64,000 nt of DNA from Pegethrix bostrychoides GSE-TBD4-15B (lineage in GTDB: Bacteria; Cyanobacteriota; Cyanobacteriia; Elainellales; Elainellaceae): the NCBI GenBank assembly GCA_019359155.1, contig JAHHHV010000067.1:62001-126000 (forward strand), given 5' to 3'. The position numbers and the translations under genes are program-made. The notes beneath the pieces are model-generated. The model was not told the origin of the DNA, did no database searches, and saw only the letters and a program-made list of their open reading frames with translations. Of this stretch, positions 1 through 9,500 are shown in pieces; position 1 is the stretch's first letter; every line of letters begins with the position of its first letter.

Positions 1-1
1 A

Positions 2-55
2 CGCGCTGCTCAGGCAGATTTGCGAGAATTGAAGAAACCGCATGTCACCAAATAA
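2..55 (+). CDS. 3' tail of an unidentified gene cut by the window edge
   Basis: An open frame enters from the left edge and stops with TAA at 53-55. Its last residues read RAAQADLRELKKPHVTK, a charged, helix-like C-terminus. Too little is present to name a family, and a 17-codon open frame can occur by chance. The next signal is the riboswitch about 150 bases on, so if this is a gene it ends an upstream transcription unit. Confidence 0.3.
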   Translation, partial: RAAQADLRELKKPHVTK

Positions 56-204
56 TTCGTCAGGCTTTTCTTAAATATAGAGTTAAAGCTCTGCCCCTGC
101 TGCCCCGATTAATTTGCTGGGATTCACGCCGAACAGCCCAAACAGCTCGGAACACGAAATTTAATTATCCCCAGTTTAGAAAGGTGGTAGCTTAAGCTAA
201 GCAA

Positions 205-330
205 CGCGCTCGGTTCTGATAGGGAGCAGCTATCAGAAGCAATGGGGAAAATTCGGTGCAAGCCCGATGCTGTCTCGCAACTGTGATGAGCCTTTACAGC
301 TCTCAGCCAGGATGCCCGCCGAGCGTTCAG
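205..330 (+). promoter_or_regulatory. Cobalamin (B12) riboswitch
   Basis: The conserved core of the class-I cobalamin riboswitch is visible in order. GGGGAAA lies at 244-250, GGTGCAAGCCCGA at 255-267, and the CGCAACTGT signature at 276-284. The B12 box AGCCAGGATGCCCGCC lies at 305-320, close to the consensus AGYCAGGAgACCtGCC. It sits 40-50 bases upstream of the cbtB start, which is the expected target class, since cobalt-uptake genes are turned down when B12 is plentiful. The outer limits are approximate because the P1 stem was not folded. Confidence 0.82.
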
Positions 331-363
331 CCGTCCATCAAGCTATCTGCGAGGCACAGAACT

Positions 364-552
364 ATGGTGAGTACATCTTCTCGGGTGTGGCGACGCACCC
401 AGCAAATGACGCTTTCGCTTCCCGTACAGGCCGGTTTGTTAATCGGTCTCTGTATGTTGGTTTTGTGGACGTTCTATTTCTCGACCTACCCACCTGCCCA
501 TGACACTGTGCATAAAACTCGGCATCATACGTTGATGGTTGCCTGTCATTAG
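364..552 (+). CDS. cbtB: CbtB-like cobalt transporter subunit
   Basis: A 62-residue protein with one transmembrane helix (about residues 18-38) followed by a histidine-rich tail with the pattern HDTVHKTRHH and a terminal CH. This tail is the hallmark of CbtB, the small subunit of the CbtAB cobalt transporter family. Histidine metal binding is known for the family by prediction only. The ATG at 364 has GAGG nine bases upstream. The in-frame ATG at 256 lies inside the riboswitch core and is rejected. A cobalamin riboswitch directly precedes it, which supports a cobalt role. The usual multi-span partner CbtA is not next to it; an unrelated membrane protein follows 44 bases downstream. Confidence 0.82.
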   Translation: MVSTSSRVWRRTQQMTLSLPVQAGLLIGLCMLVLWTFYFSTYPPAHDTVHKTRHHTLMVACH

Positions 553-596
553 GGGCGGGTCAGTCGGGTCAATATTAGAACTCTGAGCAGAATTCC

Positions 597-1736
597 ATGA
601 AATCAATCAAATATCTGGGTTTCTTCCTGGCAGCAACTGTCAGCGCAACCGTGTGGCTCTGTGCCCTGTCGGGTGCCTCTCAAACAGCCATTCAACTTCA
701 GACTGATCCGCCACTCAACCAGGTTATCCCAGCCACAGCGCCAACGCAGCTCACACTACAGGCCGTTGATTCAAACCAAACGCCGCTAGCAAACGCAAAC
801 ATTCAGCTTCGGCTGCTGACACCCGCCAAATCGCCCTGGTTCACCTCGGACTTTCCAATTGTGGAAGGCACGACGCTGCTGGAGTTAGAGTCTGCCGCGC
901 CATCCGGCAAGCTGCAATTTGAACAGACGCTGCCGATCCGGGGAACCTATCGAGCCGAAGTCAGAGTCACTCCCCAGCTTGCAGGCGCGTTTGAGCCATT
1001 CGAGCAGGTCATTTCTTTTGCCATCCCGGAAAACCCGGTCAAGTATCGCAACTTGGCGATTCTGGCAGTCATTTTGCTGCTGGTCGGTCTGGGAGGCGGC
1101 TGGGTGCTGGGCGGCAATCAGTCTCCACAAGCTGGCGAAATTGCTCCTCAACCGGCGCGAATGCTGCTGAGTGGGGTAACTGTTCTGGCCATTGTCGTGC
1201 TTTTAACGATCAACATGAGCGCTGAACTGGCAGAATCCCATGCGGGCAATCCGATGTTTCCGACGGCTCCAGCGACTCCGACAGTCCAGCAGGCCCAAAA
1301 CGTTCAGGTTCAGCTAGCTGGAGCGACAGAGTCCACGGTGGGACAACTGGCAACCCAAACGGTAAAAATTACCGATGCTGCAACCGATGAGCCCCTGCCT
1401 GATGTTGCAGTTAAGCTGCAAGTGGTGGGACTAGAAGATAACAAACCCGTGTTCAATTTTATCGGGCAGTCAAACCAAACGGGTGAGCTAACCTGGCAGC
1501 AGCAGCTCTTTGACGGCGCGCCCCATCAGGTGACTGCAACTGTTGCGCCAATTGCCGGTAGCCCTCGACAGTTTTCGCCAATTCGGGTGGCACACCGGGT
1601 GGAAGTTGAGGGGATCGCGCCACCGCTCTATATTCGGTTCATTAGCCTGGTGTATTTCACAGCTTTCTTCACCGCGAGTTTAATCGCTGGCATAGTGCTG
1701 CGCCGTCATTGGCTTCAACAGTCAGGCAGTGCTTAA
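597..1736 (+). CDS. Membrane protein with two extracytoplasmic beta-type domains, in the B12-regulated unit
   Basis: 379 residues, not recognised. Visible order: signal peptide or anchor (residues 5-27), an extracytoplasmic domain rich in beta strands (about 30-145), two close hydrophobic segments (about 150-172 and 188-207), a second similar outer domain (about 230-335), and a last transmembrane helix (about 345-367). The outer parts resemble Ig-like or FixH/YtkA-type folds in character, but no motif fixes this. It follows cbtB by 44 bases on the same strand behind the cobalamin riboswitch, so a part in cobalt uptake, perhaps replacing CbtA, is a reasonable inference. No ATPase or ECF component is nearby. 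Confidence 0.7.
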   Translation: MKSIKYLGFFLAATVSATVWLCALSGASQTAIQLQTDPPLNQVIPATAPTQLTLQAVDSNQTPLANANIQLRLLTPAKSPWFTSDFPIVEGTTLLELESAAPSGKLQFEQTLPIRGTYRAEVRVTPQLAGAFEPFEQVISFAIPENPVKYRNLAILAVILLLVGLGGGWVLGGNQSPQAGEIAPQPARMLLSGVTVLAIVVLLTINMSAELAESHAGNPMFPTAPATPTVQQAQNVQVQLAGATESTVGQLATQTVKITDAATDEPLPDVAVKLQVVGLEDNKPVFNFIGQSNQTGELTWQQQLFDGAPHQVTATVAPIAGSPRQFSPIRVAHRVEVEGIAPPLYIRFISLVYFTAFFTASLIAGIVLRRHWLQQSGSA

Positions 1737-1813
1737 GCTAGTCTACCTCAGGAAAGCTTTCGCTCAGTTTACCCTTCTATCATTAACCAACTACAGATGT
1801 TCACTCACATTTT

Positions 1814-2608
1814 TTACCAGGATTGCTGCACTTGCTGGATCAGCATTCTGGTTTGAAGATAGCTTTGCTGCTCCCCCTGTTGCTGGAATAAGTCGGCAGC
1901 TTTCTCCAAATCCATAATTGCCGAAGTGCGGTTGCCGGTTTGAAAGTAGAGCCAGCCTCGATTACCATAGGCACTCGCCAAATCTGAATCGATGCGTAGT
2001 GCAGCGCTATAGTCTTCAATAGCAGCTTCAGCATTACCTAGTTCGGTGTGAGTTTTGCCTCGATTATAGTAGGCATCGGCATACTCGGAATTCTCTGAGA
2101 TTGCCTGATTCAAATCTACCAGAGCCTGATCAAGCTCGCCCTTCATTGCATAAACTACGGCTCGGCTGTTGTAAGCTTCAGCATAGTCTGGATTTAGCTG
2201 AATAGCTTGAGTAAAATTCTCAATTGATTGATCGGTTTGATTAAAGTGTGTATAAGCTTCACCCAGGTTATAGTAGGCTTCAGCATTACCAGGCTCAATC
2301 CTCACCGCTTCTCGAAAGTTGTCAAGTGCTTGTTGATAATCTCCAATTTCGTGGTAAGAAATCCCTCGCTTGAGATAAGCCGGTGCATACTGGGAATCGA
2401 TTTGCAGCGCTCTCGTGTAGCTCAGAATTGCCGCTCGGTGATTGCCCTGCTCTGATTGCTGTAGCCCCTGATCAACCAGCACCGTTGCCGAAGCCGGGGT
2501 CGGTGAATCAACTGCTGCTAGATGTAGAGGCTGAGCTACACCTGGAGATGCTGTCCATAAAGCCGCGCCAACCCCCATTATCAAAACTGCAATTAGACCT
2601 TGTTTCAT
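1814..2608 (-). CDS. Secreted tetratricopeptide-repeat protein
   Basis: About 264 residues. A signal peptide (MKQGLIAVLIMGVGAALWTA, likely cleaved after PGVAQ) is followed by six or seven TPR units with the usual 34-residue spacing and signatures such as AYYNLGEAY, AYNSRAVVY and AYYNRGKTH. TPR arrays act as protein-binding scaffolds; the partner is unknown. The start at 2608 is preferred over the longer frame from 2668 because GGGAGATGAT lies just upstream and the signal peptide begins there. It converges on the B12-regulated pair with 77 bases between stops. Such TPR proteins are very common in cyanobacteria, so it says little about the element. Confidence 0.85.
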   Translation of the reverse strand: MKQGLIAVLIMGVGAALWTASPGVAQPLHLAAVDSPTPASATVLVDQGLQQSEQGNHRAAILSYTRALQIDSQYAPAYLKRGISYHEIGDYQQALDNFREAVRIEPGNAEAYYNLGEAYTHFNQTDQSIENFTQAIQLNPDYAEAYNSRAVVYAMKGELDQALVDLNQAISENSEYADAYYNRGKTHTELGNAEAAIEDYSAALRIDSDLASAYGNRGWLYFQTGNRTSAIMDLEKAADLFQQQGEQQSYLQTRMLIQQVQQSW

Positions 2609-2668
2609 ATCATCTCCCGTCAATTTATAGGTATGCATTGAGGACGGAACCACACCAGATTCTGTCAT

Positions 2669-3503
2669 TTTAGTTCATTCAAGAAGGCTTTTGAGGAAAG
2701 CATAATTTAGTTAAAGCTTATTCTGCATCGGCAACGGCTCTTCCTGGCACAGTAGGTTAATTTTGACCATGCCGCTATTGTGAATAAAGCGGCCCGCACC
2801 GTTATCCAGGTTGTTTCTATTTACGTTGATGGCTTTATTAACCCAGCAACTGTTGAGAACGCAGCCGTTACTTACTTCAACGACCATTGGAGAGGGGCTA
2901 TCTCCCCCTGTCCTCTGCGCTCTGTGGCCTCTGTCTTGACCCCTGAAGATCTTTTCAAAACAACAAACCTGCCGCCCTGCATCCGTGCTGTGTAGGCCCA
3001 GCAAGACCAGCAGGTTGATTAGGAAGTTAATCAGCAGACTGGTCAACTGGCCTACCTGCCGCACCAGATTCCTGCTGCTCTAGCTCAGCTTAGTTTTGTC
3101 AGGTAGAAGTTTTTCTCTAACAAAACTTTTACCTTCGGTTACGCCCACACCTCACCAGGCGCTCCCACGAATCAGCAACCGAGCAAACCGAAAATCTCAA
3201 ATGACGCCGGGTGACAGCGTACTGATAAAAATCCACAGAATTACCCCCTACAGCATCGGCTTCCAGCCCACAGCGATCAGCACCCGGCGAGAAAGTCCTG
3301 CACCAACTAGAAACAGAGTCAGTAGCAAACCAGTTTCCGAAATGCTTGTAATCCAGGGCGATGAGCAAGCGCTAGCTGGAAAGCTCGATCGCACCAGTGA
3401 AGTTAGAACAAATCAGCCGATAAACCAGGGAATCGTAGGCTGATGCGTTTGAAGTTGCCGTTCAACTGTCGCCGCGCCCAGTAGCTGTTTATCAGCTACT
3501 TCC
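2669..3503. other. Gene-free stretch left of the conjugation operon
   Basis: About 830 bases in which no open frame looks like a real protein. Short frames on both strands have shadow-like composition and no ribosome-binding site. The only structure seen is an AT-rich inverted repeat, AAGTTTT (3107-3113) and AAAACTT (3122-3128), followed by two further T; it could be a weak terminator. No tRNA, attachment-site copy or insertion sequence was found here, although an element boundary might be expected. Confidence 0.5.
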
Positions 3504-6500
3504 TCAACCATCAATTTCCATAGCCCGTTCAGGCTTTTTTCGCAGAACCCCGGCGTTAGTCGGAGCTGCTCTGGTTTGTCCGTCTTGCTTTGCGAAGCTG
3601 CGAATGTCCTGCTGCATTGCGAGCTTAGCCTGCTCAGACAGCGGGGCACCCTTGACGGCCTCCTTGGCAATCTCAGTGATGCGGTTCAGGTAGTTTGAGG
3701 CTTTGCCAAGCTGCTGAGCGACTTGATGCCACCGCCAGAGTTCGTCCAGAGTTTGCTTATCCCAGGCTGGCTGTTGGGGCGGCTGCTCGCCCCAGATCAA
3801 TCGCTCGTTCCAGTCCTTGCCCCAGGCAGGCGTGATTCGCCCTACTCCCGGCAATTCCTGGGCAACGCGCCAAGCCATGATTTCCCCGCTTGGATCCGCA
3901 TCAAAGGCCACGCCAACCTGCCCGCCCTGCTCTAGCACTTGCTTCAGCGCGGCGGTGGGAATTGCGCCAGCTCCGTCAGCCGAGAGGTAGACCGATACGC
4001 CTGCTGTGGCCTGACGACGTTTATCCAGTGTGGCCAGGGAAAGGGCGTCGATAGGCGATTCGGTTAGCATCACCCGCTTCACCTCTCCCTGGCCTGCCCC
4101 AAACCAGAACCAGCCCTGTTCGCGAGCAGAGCCAGCAGCCAGACCATGAAACGAGTTGTTCTCGCCCCAAGTGCCCCGCAGACTGGCTCCTGTGACTGCC
4201 CCCCGCTGCCAAATCGCGCAATTGCTGCTGGTGGCATGGCGAACGAAAACGGCGTTCTGCATCGCGTCGGCGTAGATCAGGTGGCGCTGGTGCAGGCGGT
4301 CAACTAAAGCAGCGGGCAGTTTACGAGCTTCGACCAGATAATCGCGCACGGCTGGCCAGCGTCGCTCGTTGGGGGCGGGCATCTCCAGCAGGTGAGGCTT
4401 GTCGCTCTCTGACTGAATCTGGCGTTGATGGGATATCGGCTGGGCTGGAAAGGATTGACCGGAGAGCCATTCCACGGCTGCTGTGAATTCCACTGCCTGA
4501 ACGTGCATCACCAGATCGATTGCGCCACCGCCGCCTCGGTCGGCCAGCCAGTCCATGAATTTGCCATTGCTGATGCTGATGATCTGGTTCCCGTTCCTCC
4601 ACTTGTAGCGGTCATGGCGGTCTTGCTCTAGGCCCAGGCTGGCGGCCACGCTTTCCAGGTCAAAGGCTCGAACTTGGTCTGCCAGTTCTTTGAGGTTGGG
4701 CTGCGGCACTGGATTAGTCGGAATTGCTGGTGCTGTAGGTTGAAAAACTGGACTGGGAGAAGATGTTTGGGATTTCGCTAAAGCAGCCCAAGAGGGGTCA
4801 TAGCCTGTTGTATCTACCTTGTAATCTGTTGCAGCATTGGTGAATGAATTGACATCGAACAGGCTGAGTTCCTGAACTTCAGCAGATGATGCGTCAATCT
4901 GAGCTGAGGTCTGCTGCGGGTGGAGGGTGATGGCGTAGTCGTCTGCTACCGTGACAACCGTGAACTCCTGCGTCAGTTGGGCTAGATACCGTTCCAGGGC
5001 ATGAACGGGAAAGCCTGCTGCTGGCACTCGCCCAACGGTGGGATCGCCAGAACCGATGCTGGTGCTGACCAGTTCCAACCTGTCAGCAATAGCCTGGGCG
5101 TCTTGCAGGTACGTTTCGTAGAAGTCACCTGCCCTAATCAGCACTACAGCATCAGGGTGCTTGTCTTTCATTTCCAAGTAGCTGCGAATGAAGGAACACA
5201 GCGCTTCTCGATTCAGCAATAGTTGAGTTTCTGCTGAGGCTTCACTCACCTCTTCACTCTGCTGGCTTCTAGCAGCGGCTGCGAATCCCTGCTCCAGGAT
5301 GTTGCGCGAGAATAGCTGGGCAAAGGCGCGGTCGGCGGCACGATGTTCTCCACCTCGGAGGGGATCTTGCACTGCCGTTTCTTTGAACTGAAGCTGGCCG
5401 CCCGGTTGAATGCGAAAGACCATCTCAGTATCAATGAACGTGTCGCCGTTCTGTTCCAGGTAGTGGGTCAGATACAGTTGATGATTGTGTCGTTCGACGA
5501 CAAGAGGAATATAGGGGTCGTTCTCAATGCTCAGGTGGAAATCCTCGGTGACGACTTCCCGCAGCTCAGCTTCTTCGAGGAATTTGACAATGCGTTTCTC
5601 TAAACTTCCTACCTGCTCTTTGGAAGAAGCAATCATCAGAGTTATAGGCGGCTGCGAAGTGTTCCCTACTGAATCTACTTCAACACTTTGAATAGGTTCA
5701 CCAGCAGCAAGGATTTCGTTTTGCTGATGCTTTACTGCACCAGTCTCAAACTTTTCCAGTTCCGGTAGCTTGATGCCCAGGTAGTCACGCGCAATGTCTT
5801 TATGTTCAAAAGCAGCCAGCGCGTAGCCTCGCTGTAGCATGATGACATTGAGACTCTGTTCCAATCGTTCGGCAGGCACAACTACTTCCATCCGGTCATT
5901 CACTGAGTAGAAATCAGAGCCGACTGCGGCGATGAGCTGCTCATCCAGATAGTACCGCCCGCCCGAATCTCGCGCTTTGGGCGTTTGCAGCACGAAGTTA
6001 TCTCCCCCCGGTTGGGACTTGAGCAACAGCAGTTCATCCAGGGTTCTCACAGCTCCCTTCCGGTAGGTCAAATTAGTCAGGAAGGCTTTCACCTGATCGG
6101 GTGTGCTGAAGGCAACCGGCTCCTGCTCCAGGCTTTCTTCGATATCGAATCCCTTCGGCATGATCAAGCCCTGGCGGATTTGGCCCTGGCTGTCGCTGTA
6201 GTTGACCAGCTTGCCTTTCGGGTATTTCTCAAACGCCTTGATCAGGTTGCCAGTGAAGATCTGGCGGGTGGTGCGTCCGGCTTCCTGGCGGCGGTCAAAC
6301 AGCGAGTAAATGTCGTTGTTGAACCAGTCTCGCGCCTGGGCATCGACGATAGCCGTTCCCTCTCGGCCTGTGTTGACCTTCGATAGCGGCAGCGTAATTT
6401 GCTTGGCGGCATCGGCCACCAGAATTCGCATCCGCCAAGCGTTAGGCGCAACCGGGTTGCCCGAACGCGCCTTCTGGTCCAAGCTGATCACCACACCGTA

Positions 6501-9500
6501 GAAGACGTTGGCGTTTAGGGGCGTCACGACTCGAACCGAGGTGCCAACCGGAAAAGCCCGGATCGTTTTAACGACCTGGGTTTGCTGTTTGTCCAGCTTT
6601 TCGTTGAATTTGGCAGACAGGGCTTCATCGTGGTTATGGGCCGTAACTTCTGCTCGATACTGATTGACAGCAGCTTTGAGAGACAGAATCGTGGCATGGA
6701 CTTGATCCTGGGCGATAATTGCCACTGCGTCTCGATTGTGTTCGTCCGGGTGCTTGACGGGCGCAAGATCAAGCTGTTCGCGCAGGGCGTTGACGACTTG
6801 AAGCTGCGTCAGGGGTTTGGCAGAGCTTTTGACATCCACGATTTCTAGATACACGGCTCCCGCAAATTCACTCTGAATCTGGCTGTCGTTGGGGATCACC
6901 TGCATCCGCGCCACGGTGCGGGCGTCAAGATCAAGCTGGTCGGCTTCCAGGATGCTTTCGCCCATCGCCCGCTGCTGCTCCACCAGCTCGCCGTATTCCG
7001 ACTCAATCAGGCTGTAAACAGCTTCCTGTTCGGCAATCGGCAACAGCGGAATCCTGCCCGTCACTTTTTTGATCAGGGCAATTTCGGATGCGTCGTTTTC
7101 GGCCTTGGCCGAGGGGTAGTCGAGTTTGGCATCCAGCTCCAGGTCATCGCTCAGCAGTTCGGTCACGACCTGTTCGCCGTAGGGGTTCATGAAGTCCACC
7201 ACGTTTTGAATCGAGATGCCGGTTTCTCTGGCGGCTGTCGTATTGGCGTTCAGCCCCGCCATTTTCTGACAGAGAATTGCACCGGGACGCTTCTCGGCGG
7301 GCAGATCGCTCATCAGCAGCGTGTAGCTGGGTAGGGCAACCTGCCCCGTGCGGTGAACCCGGCCCAGCATCTGCATGAACACATTGATGTCCCGTTCGGC
7401 CTGGGCCACAATCATGTGCCGGGGCCGCTGGTCGGCAAAGCGCTCCGAGGCGTGCAGCGAAATTCCCGTGGATCCAGAGCAGTTGAGAATGATCACATCC
7501 GCCTCACCGCTATTGAACTGAGCCACGGCGCTGATCCGGGCCTGCGAGGTGCGTTCGGTGTCGGGACGCATTCGATAGAACGTGGAGCCATCCGGGGCAT
7601 AGTCAAGCGCAGCACTGCGGCCTGTGACTTCCCGAACACTGTAGCCTGCTCGCTCCAAGCGCTGAGTGATGTAGTCGATGGGGCTGACGGGAATCGTGCT
7701 GAAGTCGGCTTCGCGAATGCAGTCTAAGGCTTCTTCGTAGGCGATGATACCCGTTTCGCCCAGCTCAGCATCGGTTAATCGCTGGCGCGTGACCTGCCCC
7801 CGGTAGTCTTTAATCATCACATCACGAGAGCGTTCTAGATAGCGTTCTAGAAGATTGGAAAAGGAGATCTCAATCGAGTTACCGTTCTGGATATCGTTGG
7901 CTTCCGCGAAAGCCTGGATAAAGCTGCCCATTGTATTGGCCACGGCGATTACCGGCTTTTGTCCAGTCTGCAACGATTGAAGGGCTTCCTGCACGGTGGC
8001 CTCGGCTTTCTGGGCCAGCAATCCCTGCTCAATGCAGTTGTGCATCAGCGAGGTGAACAGGGTGCTTTTAGCCCCGACTTCTCCCACGGCTCCATCCATA
8101 CCAAACGCCTTGGCCTCGGCTTTAAGCTGTTTGCTCAGCTCTTTGATGGCTTTCTGCTTGGCCCGGTCAAAATCTTTGATGGCTCGCAGGGCGGCGGAAA
8201 ACTGGTCGGCTACGTCGCGGTCTACCGGCACGACTTTGGCCTGAAAGCTGATGCCCTCGTAGGAGCGCTCTCGCCGTAGCATCTGGCCGGAGGCAACAAA
8301 CTTGCTGGCGACAATCTGCTGAAGCGGTACGCCGCCTCGGTCGAGAATGTTTTCCAAGGCGGTCATGCTGCTGACGGCAAACTGCAAGTCGGTGCGGCGG
8401 GCATAGAGATCCATCACGTCGGGTCGCTTGGCGTAGGTAGCCGAGCTGTAGAACACTCCAGCGGCGGCATCCACGAGTTCTCGCACGAACTCCGCCCGGT
8501 CGGGAGGGCCAGCCATCCGCCAGCCGCTGGGACTGCCTCCCGCTTCGTGAGCCTCATCCAGAATCAGAATCGCGTTAGGAGCAATCGCCCGCAGAAACTG
8601 ACGGCGCAGCGGCTCCTGCTGCCCCACGGTTTGAAGCTGGCTGTAGGTGGTGAAAACGGCGCTGTAGGAGCTGTCCAAACGACGAGTCAGCATCATCTCC
8701 TTCATGAGCTGCTCCTGCTGGGCTTGGTTGCCGGTTCGCAGTTCCTGCCCGTTGGCCAGCGGAATGATGGCTTTGGTGTCGGTGATGAAGGGCTGAAACC
8801 CGTACAACCCAATGTCGCTGATATCGCGCATCATGTCGGCGTAGAGGGTTTTGTTCTGCGTTACGAACACAGCCGCTCTGCCCTGCTGCCGCGCATAGCG
8901 CAGAATGCTGGCGCAGATCCGCCCTTTGCCCACACCGGTCTGGTCGCCGACGATAAAGCCGCTGCCGCGCTCGATGTTGCTAATGGCCAAAGCCGAAGCA
9001 TCGACCTGTTCAGCGCTGAAGTGGCGATGCAGTTCGGCAATCGAGGCGTAGCCTAGTCGAGAGGCGAGGTAGGCGTCGATCTCGCCATGCTGTTGGGTGA
9101 ACCGATCCAGGGCAGATTGGGCGGCGCTAGCCATGTTGTAGGGGATGAGGGTACCGGTGGAGTTCCCCTGGCTTTTGGGCTGGTAGGTGACCTGCTTCGG
9201 CTGAACTTCGGGGGCGGGCTGATTCGCGGCTTCCATGTGGTTCCCCTCCTTCAGGCGTAAGCGCTCAGCTCGTTGATCCACTCTTCCAGATGGGTCGTCT
9301 GGTGCAGCTCCAGGAAGTCCTGAAACTCCGGGTGGTTCTGGTCCATCACCGTCGCTGGAAAGCTGACGCCCAGCAGCCACAGAGCTTGAGAGAACGCCTC
9401 GCTGTGGAGAATCAGGGTTTCGGCCCAGGCTTGCTGCCACTGCGTCAGCGCTTCCGTTTCCGGCTCGTCCGAGCTGAGCAGCGGGTAGTCCTGGTAGGAG

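Noticed and set aside
256-363. Longer start for the CbtB frame, and an overlapping 78-residue frame at 267-503
   Set aside because: Both run through the riboswitch core; the ATG at 364 has a good ribosome-binding site and begins the conserved part.
2711-3443. Short frames on both strands left of the conjugation operon
   Set aside because: No ribosome-binding sites, odd composition and mutual overlap; nothing resembling a domain.
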